Shown: positions 1-6,671 of the stretch, in pieces
Layout of the letters: each line of letters opens with the position of its first letter
Position numbering within the stretch: the stretch's first letter is position 1
Assembly (NCBI GenBank): GCA_035527275.1
Contig: DATLBA010000008.1
Coordinates: forward strand, 1-16,654
DNA: 16,654 nucleotides
Source of the DNA: DATLBA01 sp035527275
Lineage (GTDB): Bacteria > Planctomycetota > Phycisphaerae > FEN-1346
Direction of reading: 5' to 3'
Position numbers and translations under genes: made by a program
Notes under the pieces: model-generated
Databases searched by the model: none
The model's input: only the letters and a program-made list of their open reading frames with translations
Told to the model about the DNA's origin: nothing

Positions 1-301
1 CAGCCGGTTCTCCCAACGGGATCCCTTCGGGACACGCATCATACGTCGAGATGTCGGTAGCCGTCAAGTCGGAAGGCGGATGGCCACAGCCGGAAGGAAG
101 GCCGAAACCGGCCCGCCACGCCGGTCAAGGCCCATTAAGCATCGTGTCCCCCCGAACTCTGAGATCATCACCGGTCATGCCTGGCGCCGTGGGGGAAAGG
201 GGGTCTTCTGCACCAACCCCACCCTCCCAACCTCTTCACCACTTCAATCCCGACCAGGACTACCCATGTCAATCTGTCCACTCATTCGTGAAATATCCGG
301 G
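1..301. other. Left-edge non-coding stretch downstream of pabC
   Basis: No gene is supported here. The only reading frames are GC-driven and lack a ribosome binding site or recognisable protein features. Visible items are a small hairpin TCCCTTCGGGA at 22-32, one copy of the dodecamer CCGGTCAAGGCC at 121-132 (two more copies lie at 3616 and 3712), and a pyrimidine-rich run around 215-265. No convincing terminator for the leftward purN-pabB-pabC operon is seen. Confidence 0.5.
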
Positions 302-1180
302 CTAAGAGGCGCTTTCTCTCTCACGGGTCACGAGCGCCTTGTAGGCCTCGGCCAGTTTCCGGGTGACGGGGCCGGGCCGGCCGTCGCCGATTTCTTTTTT
401 CTCGATCCGCCCGACCGGGAGGATTTCCATGATGGAATTCGTGAGAAAGACTTCGTCGGCGTCGAGCACCTCGCGTGCCGAGAGGGGGCGCTGCTCGGCC
501 GGGACGCCCACCGCGGCCGCGAGTTCGAGCACGGCCGCCCGCGTGATGCCCGGCAGCAGGCCCTCCTCGACCGGCGGCGTCAGCAGGCGCCCGCCGGTCA
601 CAATGAAGACGTTGGAGATGGCCCCCTCGGCGAGGCGGCCCTTGGTGTTAAAAAGCAGACTTTCGGTCGCGCGGGCGCGGTGCGCGTCGCGCAGGGCGAG
701 GAGGTTCTTCATGTAGCCGGTCGTCTTGTGGAACGTGGTCGGGTCGGTCTCGTTGGCGCGGAGACGCGAGACGACGACGGTTACGCCGCGCTCGTAGGCT
801 TGCGCCGGATAAGGGGTCATCGGCCCGGCCGAGACGATGAGGGTCGCCGGCGGGGCGCTGTCGTCTTCGAGTTCGGCGGCCAGGGGTCCGCGCGTCGCCG
901 TGATGCGGACGCGCGCATCGGGGACGACGTTCACTTTGACGAGGTGGTCGATGATCTCGGCGAACGAAGCGTCGGATTCGCCGACGAAGATGCGCAAGAA
1001 TTCGCCGCTCTCGCGCAGGCGCGCCAGGTGGGCCCCCAGGCGGAACGGCCGCCCGCCGTAGATCCGGAGCGTCTCGAAGAGCCCGGCCCCCAGCAGGAGC
1101 CCCGCATCCAGCGCCGAGACGGTCGCGTCCCCCACGTCGACGAATCGGCCGGCGACGTACATCTGTTCCTTTTCGGCCAT
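302..1180 (-). CDS. pabC: Aminotransferase class IV, probable 4-amino-4-deoxychorismate lyase
   Basis: A 292-residue fold-type IV PLP enzyme. It probably converts aminodeoxychorismate to p-aminobenzoate plus pyruvate in the cytoplasm, the last step of PABA supply for folate. Family marks are the N-terminal GLFETLRIYGG segment (about 33-43), the likely PLP lysine K158 in TGYMKNLLA, and the E185-containing segment AEGAISNVF that contacts the cofactor. The gene follows pabB by 14 bases on the same strand. That context favours lyase over branched-chain or D-amino-acid aminotransferase, which share the fold and cannot be excluded by eye. ATG at 1180 has AAGG about 9 bases upstream. An internal ATG at 1162 has a good AAAAGGA site and would give the MYV start common in this family, so the protein may be 6 residues shorter. 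Confidence 0.83.
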   Translation of the reverse strand: MAEKEQMYVAGRFVDVGDATVSALDAGLLLGAGLFETLRIYGGRPFRLGAHLARLRESGEFLRIFVGESDASFAEIIDHLVKVNVVPDARVRITATRGPLAAELEDDSAPPATLIVSAGPMTPYPAQAYERGVTVVVSRLRANETDPTTFHKTTGYMKNLLALRDAHRARATESLLFNTKGRLAEGAISNVFIVTGGRLLTPPVEEGLLPGITRAAVLELAAAVGVPAEQRPLSAREVLDADEVFLTNSIMEILPVGRIEKKEIGDGRPGPVTRKLAEAYKALVTRERESAS

Positions 1181-1194
1181 CGCTTGGACCTTGC

Positions 1195-2739
1195 CTATGC
1201 CGTGAGACCCAGCGCGGCGAGGATGGCGCGGGCCTTGTCGGTCGTTTCGTCGAATTCGGCCTCGGGCTCGGAGTCGGCGACGACGCCGCCCCCGACCTGA
1301 AGATGCACCGCGCTCGAGGTGGCCAGGACGGTGCGGATCGCGATGTTGAGCGCTGCCCTGCCTGCCGGCTCCGATGGCGACGGCGGACCGAGGTATCCGA
1401 TGGCGCCGGTATAGACACTTCGGCGTGTCGGCTCAAGTTCCGCAATGATCTGCATTGCCCGGACCTTCGGCGCCCCTGTGATGGACCCCCCCGGGAAGGT
1501 CGCCTTCAGGAGGTCAACGACGTCGCGTCCCGGCTGGAGCCGCCCTTCGACCGTCGCAACCGTGTGATAAACGGCGGCGTAGGCCTCGACGGTGCGCGGC
1601 TCGGTGACGCGGACCGTGCCATAGGCCGAGACGCGTCCCAAATCGTTTCGTTCGAGGTCCACGATCATCACCAGTTCGGCCCGGTCCTTTTCCGAGGCCA
1701 GGAGGTCCTGGCGCATGCGTTCGTTGAAGGTTTCGTCGCCGGGCCGGCGTGGCCGCGTGCCTTTGATGGGGCGGGTGACGATGCGGCCGCCCCGGGAGTC
1801 GAGGAACAGTTCCGGGCTGGTCGAGAGGACGGCGCGGCCCGCTCCGAGGCCGAGAAACGCCGCGTAAGGGGCCGGATTCATCTGCCGCAGGCCAAGATAC
1901 AGATCCGCCAGGGGCAGGTCCGGGCCCGCCTCAGACGGGCGCGCCCCGCAAGCGGGGCGGCTAAACGTGACGGCGCGCGCCCGGGTCCCCGGGTCGAGCG
2001 CCACCGTGAAGCGCCGGCTGAGGTTGACCTGGAAGATGTCGCCGGCGGCGATGTATTCGCGGGCCCGCTCGACAACCCGGAGGTAGGCCTCGCGGCTGAG
2101 GTTGCAGGTGAGTGGAGGCGCGGCGGGCGTTTGGCGCGCCGGCGGCGGGCCAAGGCTGCGGCTCGAAAGGGGCACCTCGCTTGAGGCGTGAAGCGCTGCG
2201 TTGATGGCTTCGTACGCCGGCCCTTCCGCGCCGACGAGGTAGGCGCGGCTCTCGTGGTGGTCGAGGACCAGGACCGCCTCATACAGGCCGAACCAGAGGT
2301 CTGGCAGGGGGATGTCGCGGCGGGGGGCGAGCCCTGCGGTCGGCTCGACGTATTGCCCCAGGTCGTAGGCCAGGTAGCCGTACAATCCCGGTCCGAATGG
2401 CAGCCGCGCGCTCTGTTCATCCCCCGCCGCCGGAAAGGCCCTGAGCGCCCGGCGGAGTGCCGCAAACGGCTGGCCGCGCACCTCGAACAACCGCCGCCCG
2501 TCCGGCGCCATCAGCCAGGCCGTGCCTCCTTGGTGGACGAGGACGGCGGAGGGCTCGGCCGCAAGCACGCTCCAGCGTGCCAGCCGCCGCGGCCCGCCGG
2601 CGCTGTCGAGCCAGACGCATCCGCGGCGGCGGGCGAGATGCTCGAAGACCGCTTCGACGGATTGCGGCCATGCGACGTCGCGGACCGCAGTCTGTCCCAC
2701 CACGCCGGGACGGCCGAAGATGGTATGTGCGGGGCTCAT
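1195..2739 (-). CDS. pabB: Aminodeoxychorismate synthase component I
   Basis: A 514-residue chorismate-binding enzyme that, with a glutamine amidotransferase (PabA/TrpG, not in this window), aminates chorismate to aminodeoxychorismate. The N-terminal TrpE/PabB-type domain spans about 1-190 and the catalytic domain about 210-514. The segment TRPIKGTRPR contains K326. PIKGT with lysine marks PabB; anthranilate synthase has PIAGT, so this is not trpE. Other conserved blocks are GDIFQVNLSRRF, DRAELVMIVDLERNDLG and FPGGSITGAPKVRAM. ATG at 2739 is chosen because it overlaps the purN stop as ATGA, indicating translational coupling. The frame stays open 73 codons further upstream, but that stretch lies within purN and reads as arginine-rich shadow. 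Residues V257-G272 form an extra loop encoded by a palindromic repeat, absent from E. coli PabB as I recall it. Confidence 0.9.
   Translation of the reverse strand: MSPAHTIFGRPGVVGQTAVRDVAWPQSVEAVFEHLARRRGCVWLDSAGGPRRLARWSVLAAEPSAVLVHQGGTAWLMAPDGRRLFEVRGQPFAALRRALRAFPAAGDEQSARLPFGPGLYGYLAYDLGQYVEPTAGLAPRRDIPLPDLWFGLYEAVLVLDHHESRAYLVGAEGPAYEAINAALHASSEVPLSSRSLGPPPARQTPAAPPLTCNLSREAYLRVVERAREYIAAGDIFQVNLSRRFTVALDPGTRARAVTFSRPACGARPSEAGPDLPLADLYLGLRQMNPAPYAAFLGLGAGRAVLSTSPELFLDSRGGRIVTRPIKGTRPRRPGDETFNERMRQDLLASEKDRAELVMIVDLERNDLGRVSAYGTVRVTEPRTVEAYAAVYHTVATVEGRLQPGRDVVDLLKATFPGGSITGAPKVRAMQIIAELEPTRRSVYTGAIGYLGPPSPSEPAGRAALNIAIRTVLATSSAVHLQVGGGVVADSEPEAEFDETTDKARAILAALGLTA
1924..1971 (-). repeat. 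Palindromic repeat inserted in frame in pabB
   Basis: Read on the minus strand, this has the 12-mer ACGTTTAGCCGC, then the perfect stem CCCCGC-TT-GCGGGG (plus strand 1944-1957), then GCGCCCGTCTGAGGCGGGC. It encodes residues V257-G272 of PabB with no frame disruption. The plus-strand 12-mer GCGGCTAAACGT (1957-1968) is nearly identical to GCGGGTAAACGT at 3508 and 6591. The decamer CCGCAAGCGG at its centre also occurs beside and inside the transposase gene. Confidence 0.75.
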
Positions 2740-3377
2740 GGGCGCTTGTATTTGGGGTCGTCGATGTGGACGGTGCGGCCGTCGATTCGCAGCCGCCCCT
2801 CCGCGAACAGGCGAATCGCCTCCGGATACGCCACGCATTCTTCTTGGAAGATGCGCGCGGCCAGGTCGTCGGGCCCATCCTCGGCATAGGCGGGCACGGT
2901 GCGCTGGAGGATGATCGGACCGTCGTCGTAGGTGTTGTTCACAAAGTGGACCGTGCACCCTGAAACCCTGCAGCCGCGAGACAGGACCGCTTCGTGCACG
3001 TGGCGGCCATACATCCCTTCGCCGCCGAACGAGGGGAGGAGGGCGGGGTGGATGTTCATGACGCGGCCGAGGTAGCGGTCGGGCACAATCCAGTAAGAGA
3101 GGAAGCCGGCGAGACAGACGAGGTCCACTTTTCGCTCGTCGAGGACCTTCGAGATCGCGTCGGAGTAGGCTTCGGTGGAGTCGAGTTCCTTGCGGCGGAT
3201 GAGGTGGGTCGGGAGGTCGGCGGCCTGGGCGATTTCAATGCCGCGGACCTTCGACCGCGAGGCGATCACGACAACCACCTCGGCGGGCAATAGGCCATCG
3301 TCAATGTGCTTCAGGATGTTCTCGAGCGTTCGCCCGCCGCCGGAGAGCAACACGCCGAGCCGCACGGTCCTGGCCAT
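2736..3377 (-). CDS. purN: Phosphoribosylglycinamide formyltransferase
   Basis: A 213-residue GAR transformylase, close in length to E. coli PurN (212). It transfers a formyl group from 10-formyltetrahydrofolate to glycinamide ribonucleotide in purine synthesis. The N-terminal phosphate-binding loop is LLSGGGRTLEN (10-20). The catalytic triad is visible as N108 and H110 in MNIHPALLPSF and D151 in the DDGPI segment. The chosen ATG at 3377 has AAAGGG with a 5-base spacer. A longer frame to 3434 only adds residues encoded by the upstream tandem repeat and is rejected. This is the first gene of purN-pabB-pabC, and its stop overlaps the pabB start by four bases. Pairing a formyl-folate user with PABA synthesis makes metabolic sense. 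Confidence 0.95.
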   Translation of the reverse strand: MARTVRLGVLLSGGGRTLENILKHIDDGLLPAEVVVVIASRSKVRGIEIAQAADLPTHLIRRKELDSTEAYSDAISKVLDERKVDLVCLAGFLSYWIVPDRYLGRVMNIHPALLPSFGGEGMYGRHVHEAVLSRGCRVSGCTVHFVNNTYDDGPIILQRTVPAYAEDGPDDLAARIFQEECVAYPEAIRLFAEGRLRIDGRTVHIDDPKYKRP

Positions 3378-3394
3378 GGCCGCCCTTTCCAACG

Positions 3395-3422
3395 CGGAAG
3401 TCGGAACTCGGAAGTCGGAACG
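3395..3422. repeat. 14-base tandem repeat in the purN leader
   Basis: Two adjacent copies, CGGAAGTCGGAACT and CGGAAGTCGGAACG, differ only at the last base. They begin 18 bases before the purN start codon, inside the predicted 5' untranslated leader. Related GGAAGTCGG fragments occur elsewhere in the window (near 15075). Confidence 0.8.
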
Positions 3423-3492
3423 AACGACAAACAACGCGACTTCCAGTGCCGTTTTGGCCTTTTCGTTCCGCGTTCCGCCTCCGCCCGCCCAA

Positions 3493-3519
3493 TCCGCCTG
3501 AGGCGGAGCGGGTAAACGT
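3493..3519 (-). repeat. Palindromic repeat, intergenic copy
   Basis: The perfect 15-base palindrome TCCGCCTGAGGCGGA (3493-3507) is followed by GCGGGTAAACGT (3508-3519). The same 15-mer lies inside hemC (12954-12968), and the same 12-mer lies at 6591-6602. It falls in the predicted purN 5' leader, where it could form an RNA hairpin. Confidence 0.8.
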
Positions 3520-3533
3520 TCCGCATTGGAAAG

Positions 3534-3562
3534 AGGATAAGGCTTTTCGTCTTGGGGGTCAA
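3534..3562 (-). promoter_or_regulatory. Predicted sigma70-type promoter for purN-pabB-pabC
   Basis: On the minus strand, TTGACC (3562-3557) is followed by a 17-base spacer and TATCCT (3539-3534). The -35 box matches consensus at 5 of 6 positions and the -10 box at 4 of 6. The implied leader to the purN ATG is about 150 bases and carries the palindrome and the tandem repeat. Confidence 0.5.
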
Positions 3563-3614
3563 GTCGGACGCGATGGGACCGTTAATGGCGGAGCGCCCAG
3601 GACAAACCTGGCGA

Positions 3615-3725
3615 ACCGGTCAAGGCCGCTGCGCGGCAAAAAAGAATCGCGTGGTCGCCGCGGCGGGTAAAATCCCACCCGACACGCGGGGCCGCGCCAC
3701 CTGCACGCGCACCGGTCAAGGCCGC
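3615..3725. repeat. Pair of ACCGGTCAAGGCCGC direct repeats
   Basis: Identical 15-mers at 3615-3629 and 3711-3725 lie on the same strand 96 bases apart. The shorter core CCGGTCAAGGCC is also at 121-132. Their function is unknown to me. They do not look like phage attachment sites, because no integrase is present. Confidence 0.7.
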
Positions 3726-3799
3726 GCCGTCACCTCGGGCTTACCCGCCACGGCGAGCCATAATCCGTGGTCACACCCTTTCTTTGTGGCCGGGAAGTC

Positions 3800-3828
3800 T
3801 TGAATTGACTCCGCCTGAGACTTAGGAT
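3800..3828 (+). promoter_or_regulatory. Predicted promoter for mlaE-mlaF-mlaD
   Basis: TTGAAT (3800-3805), a 17-base spacer and TAGGAT (3823-3828) place transcription start near 3835, just before the GAGGAG ribosome binding site at 3841. Each box matches consensus at 4 of 6 positions. Confidence 0.4.
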
Positions 3829-3852
3829 AGGGTTCGGCCAGAGGAGCGAGGC

Positions 3853-4668
3853 GTGAACCCGGCGAAACCCATCATGGCGCTCGGTCGGCACGTCGCCGAT
3901 CAGACGCGCGGCCTGGGCGAGTTTGCCGTCTTCACCGGCCGCGTGTTCCGCTGGCTCCTGACGGACGCGACGCGCTGGCGTCTCCTGCGGCCGCAACTCT
4001 ACGAGATCGGCGTCCGAAGCCTGCCGGTCATCGTTATCACGGGCGCCTTCGTCGGGATGGTTCTGGCGGCCCAGGCCTATTATCAGTTCGAGTCGGTGGG
4101 GCTCGGGGCGCGGTCCGGGAGCGTCATCAACTTGTCGGTCCTCAAGGAGTTGGGGCCGGTGCTGGCGGGGATTATGCTGGCCGGACGCGTCGGCGGGGCG
4201 TTGGCGGCGGAACTCGGCACGATGAAGGTCACCGAGCAAATCGACGCCATGCGGGCCATGGGCGCCGACCCGATTAAGCACCTCGTCGTCCCGCGGTTCC
4301 TGGCCTGTTTCCTTTTGATCCCCTTCCTGACGACCTACTGCGATTTTGTGGGGATTCTGGGCGGCTACCTGGTGGCGTGGGGCTACGGGGTGGACCCGAA
4401 TGAGTATTGGCGGCACTCGGCCAACGCGATTGAGAACTGGGACATTTTCGCGGGCATCTTCAAGAGCGTGTTTTTCGGGGCGGTCATCGCGCTGATTTCG
4501 TGCTACAAGGGGTTCCGGAGCCGCCAGGGCGCCGAAGGCGTCGGCCGGGCCGCCACGGAGGCGTTCGTCGCCTCCTTCATGACCATCCTGATTCTGGACC
4601 TGTTCATCGTTTTGTTTCTCCAGGGATTGTACGAGGCCCTTTGGGGCCGCGTGAGCATCTTCATATGA
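3853..4668 (+). CDS. mlaE: MlaE-family phospholipid ABC transporter permease
   Basis: A 271-residue inner-membrane permease of the MCE/Mla transporter, which moves phospholipids between the inner and outer membranes. The diagnostic MlaE block is present: GRVGGALAAELGTMKVTEQ from about 111, continuing to DAMRAMGADP ending near 140. Hydrophobic segments lie near 55-75, 97-112, 148-175, about 200-225 and 240-265, and an amphipathic N-terminal helix precedes them. The start is GTG at 3853, with GAGGAG at 3841-3846 and a 6-base spacer. The stop overlaps the mlaF start as ATGA. Mla permease genes usually sit beside an ATPase and an MCE-domain protein, exactly as here; the substrate is inferred from the family. 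Confidence 0.92.
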   Translation: MNPAKPIMALGRHVADQTRGLGEFAVFTGRVFRWLLTDATRWRLLRPQLYEIGVRSLPVIVITGAFVGMVLAAQAYYQFESVGLGARSGSVINLSVLKELGPVLAGIMLAGRVGGALAAELGTMKVTEQIDAMRAMGADPIKHLVVPRFLACFLLIPFLTTYCDFVGILGGYLVAWGYGVDPNEYWRHSANAIENWDIFAGIFKSVFFGAVIALISCYKGFRSRQGAEGVGRAATEAFVASFMTILILDLFIVLFLQGLYEALWGRVSIFI

Positions 4669-5498
4669 GCCGAACGCAAACGCATAACGGGCCGCGCGCC
4701 GCACCGGGCGGGGCGGAGCGCGCGCCGGGCGGGGCGGCGCCTAAGCAGATCGTCCGCCTCCAGGGAATCGGCAAACGCTTCGGGGGACACGAAGTGTTCC
4801 GCGACCTGACGCTGGCCTTTTTTCGCGGACAGACGACCGTCGTGCTGGGCCAGAGCGGCGTCGGAAAGAGCGTGATGTTGAAACTCATCCTCGGCCTCCT
4901 GAAGCCGGACCGGGGACGGATTCATATCGACGGCACGGATATTACCGACCTTTCGGAGCGCGAGTTGGCGCCGCTTCGGACGCGTTTCGGGATGGTGTTT
5001 CAGGGGGCGGCCCTGTTCGATTATCTGACCGTTTTTGAGAACGTGGCGTTCGCGCTGCGGGAACACGCGCGGCTGCCCGAGAAGCAAATCCGCGAGATCG
5101 TGCGCCAGGAACTCGCCCTCGTCGGCATGGGAGGGACCGAGGACCTGCTGCCCGAGGAACTCTCGGGCGGTATGAAGAAGCGCGTGGGTCTGGCGCGGGC
5201 CATCGCCATGGACCCGGAGGTGATCCTATACGACGAGCCGACCATGGGCCTCGACCCCGTGACCGCCGACACGATTAACGCGCTGATTCTCATGTGCCAG
5301 CGGGAACTCCAGACCACGAGCATCGTCGTCACGCACGACATGGCGAGCGCCTACAGGGTCGGGGACCGGCTGGTGATGCTCCATGAAGGGGAAATCATTG
5401 CCGACGGCACGCCGGAGGAAATCCGTCGCCATCCGGACATCCGCGTCCAGCGGTTCATCCACGGCGACGCAAGTCTCACGGCAGCACCGCCTGGGTGA
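4665..5498 (+). CDS. mlaF: MlaF-like ABC transporter ATP-binding protein
   Basis: A 277-residue ATPase that powers the MlaE permease from the cytoplasmic face. It has Walker A GQSGVGKS (62-69), Q-loop glutamine near 113, ABC signature LSGGM (166-170), Walker B VILYDE (186-191), and a switch histidine in VVTHDMASA. The KKR after the signature is typical of the MlaF subfamily. ATG at 4665 overlaps the mlaE stop. Residues about 11-25 are a Pro/Gly/Ala-rich extension, made from a 21-base tandem DNA repeat, that precedes the usual start of the ATPase fold. The gene ends 9 bases before mlaD. A frame open further upstream from 4500 lies inside mlaE and is not used. Confidence 0.92.
   Translation: MSRTQTHNGPRAAPGGAERAPGGAAPKQIVRLQGIGKRFGGHEVFRDLTLAFFRGQTTVVLGQSGVGKSVMLKLILGLLKPDRGRIHIDGTDITDLSERELAPLRTRFGMVFQGAALFDYLTVFENVAFALREHARLPEKQIREIVRQELALVGMGGTEDLLPEELSGGMKKRVGLARAIAMDPEVILYDEPTMGLDPVTADTINALILMCQRELQTTSIVVTHDMASAYRVGDRLVMLHEGEIIADGTPEEIRRHPDIRVQRFIHGDASLTAAPPG
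4704..4737. repeat. Tandem repeat in the 5' end of mlaF
   Basis: CCGGGCGGGGCGG occurs at 4704-4716 and again at 4725-4737, a 21-base period (7 codons). It gives two APGGA-type units in the N-terminal tail of the ATPase. The period preserves the reading frame, so it looks like a coding microsatellite. Confidence 0.7.
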
Positions 5499-5507
5499 GG
5501 GCACAAG

Positions 5508-6527
5508 ATGATGGACGACCGCAAACACATCGTTGTCGGCCTGTTTGTCCTGGGAGGCCTTGTGCTCCTGGGAGTCCTCGTCATCTGGTTCGAGGGCGTG
5601 TCAGGCCTGATTCAGGAGCGATATCTCATCAAGGGTCACCTTCAGAGCGGCAGGGGCGCCCGCGTCGGCAAGCGCGTCCACAAGGACGGCATGGAGGTCG
5701 GCGAGGTGGTGGACCTTGCCTCCAGCCTGCCAGAGCGGCCGGGCGTCTGGGTCCACATGCTGATCAATCAGGACGTGGAGATCCCCGCCGAGGCGACGTT
5801 CGTCGCCCAGCAGAACCTGACGGGTGACGTCTTCCTGGATTTTCAGACGGAGGTTCTTTCGGTGGACCACTTGTCGAAAGACGGGTCGGCGGTGCTGGAC
5901 GGCTTCATCCGGATTCCCGGCCTCTTGCCCGAGGACGTCCTGGTCGCCGTGCGGGAGGGAATTACTGCGCTCAAAAGCCTCGACCCGCTGAGCGAGGACC
6001 TGATGAAACTGGCCGGGAACCTGACTCAGTTGACCGAGCCGCGAGGACTCGATGAAGTCAAGGCCGGCAAGCCCGCCAATCTTTCCAGCGCCGTCAAGCA
6101 GTTCCAGGCGACCGCCAAGGCCCTTCGCGAGCAGATCCAGGAGCCGGAAAGCGATTTTCGGCGTCTCCTCGTCGCCGCGCGCGAAAGCACCGGCGAACTT
6201 AATAAGACCCTCGCCGACGCCCGCCAGACGTTTGCCACCGTGCGCGAAACCGCCGACGTTTACAAGGAAACCGGCGCGAAGGTGAAGGCGCTGGCCGATC
6301 AACTCAAAAAAGACGCCGACCAGGCCGGGGAACTCATCGCCAGTGCCAACGCTCTCGTCGAAGGGGTGCGCCAGGGGAAAGGCACGCTGGGAAAACTCGT
6401 CGCCGACGAGGAGTTGCACCGAACGCTTATGACCCTGATCGAGAACCTCAACTCGCTGACCGAGAACACGGACCGGCTTGTCACACTGTGGCGCGAAGAA
6501 GGGGTCCTCGCCAAAGAAAACAAGTGA
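5508..6527 (+). CDS. mlaD: MCE-domain lipid transporter substrate-binding protein (MlaD-like)
   Basis: A 339-residue membrane-anchored periplasmic protein. One N-terminal transmembrane anchor (about 7-28, VVGLFVLGGLVLLGVLVIWF) is followed by an MCE domain at about 38-120 (YLIKGHL, GKRVHKDGMEVGEV, QQNLTGDVFLDFQ). A long, mostly helical, probably coiled-coil tail runs from about 150 to 335. E. coli MlaD is about 183 residues, so the tail is the main difference and resembles longer MCE proteins that form bridging assemblies. It is last of the three-gene operon. Two consecutive ATGs lie at 5508 and 5511, with GAGG just upstream overlapping the end of mlaF. No MlaB, MlaC or MlaA partner is present in the window. 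Confidence 0.88.
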   Translation: MMDDRKHIVVGLFVLGGLVLLGVLVIWFEGVSGLIQERYLIKGHLQSGRGARVGKRVHKDGMEVGEVVDLASSLPERPGVWVHMLINQDVEIPAEATFVAQQNLTGDVFLDFQTEVLSVDHLSKDGSAVLDGFIRIPGLLPEDVLVAVREGITALKSLDPLSEDLMKLAGNLTQLTEPRGLDEVKAGKPANLSSAVKQFQATAKALREQIQEPESDFRRLLVAARESTGELNKTLADARQTFATVRETADVYKETGAKVKALADQLKKDADQAGELIASANALVEGVRQGKGTLGKLVADEELHRTLMTLIENLNSLTENTDRLVTLWREEGVLAKENK

Positions 6528-6571
6528 ACCGCAGGCAACGGGGGCGCAGCGAAACGCCCTTCGGGCCGCGC

Positions 6572-6602
6572 GCTTGCCCGCCCCGCCCCGGCGGGTAAAC
6601 GT
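6572..6602 (-). repeat. Palindromic repeat between mlaD and proC
   Basis: The GC-rich imperfect dyad around CCGCCCCGGCGG is followed by GCGGGTAAACGT (6591-6602). That 12-mer is identical to the one at 3508-3519 and one base different from the pabB copy. It lies in the 144-base mlaD-proC gap. Confidence 0.65.
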
Positions 6603-6671
6603 GGCGGGCTTCTGCACGCGGACACCTTCACCCGCCGCCAAAAGTCTAACTTACAAGACAGGGGCTGAGCC

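Larger units (their letters stand above)
3378..3852. other. Divergent intergenic region between purN and mlaE, rich in small repeats
   Basis: No gene is supported. It contains a 14-base tandem repeat (3395-3422), a palindromic repeat (3493-3519), a leftward promoter for purN (3534-3562), two copies of ACCGGTCAAGGCCGC 96 bases apart (3615-3629, 3711-3725), two palindrome-like units with GCGGGTAAA or TTACCCGCC ends (3655-3672 and about 3740-3757), and a rightward promoter for mlaE (3800-3828). The hairpin GCCGCTGCGCGGC near 3625 is followed by A residues, not T, so it is not a plus-strand terminator. Confidence 0.6.

Noticed and set aside
80..1300. Long plus-strand open frame (406 codons) opposite pabC and pabB
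   Set aside because: Arginine/glycine-rich shadow of two well-supported minus-strand genes in GC-rich DNA; no domain or ribosome binding site.
2740..2958. N-terminal extension of PabB upstream of 2739
   Set aside because: Lies wholly within purN, is arginine-rich and non-homologous; the ATGA overlap gives a better start.
3618..3645. Intrinsic terminator at GCCGCTGCGCGGC
   Set aside because: The hairpin is followed by A residues on the plus strand; on the minus strand the T-run precedes the stem, so neither orientation fits.
3730..4704. 324-codon minus-strand frame opposite mlaE
   Set aside because: Composition is charged and low complexity, no recognisable motif; mlaE on the other strand has clear family signatures, a start site and operon partners.
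5601..6641. 346-codon minus-strand frame opposite mlaD
   Set aside because: Antisense shadow; the plus-strand frame has the membrane anchor and MCE domain.
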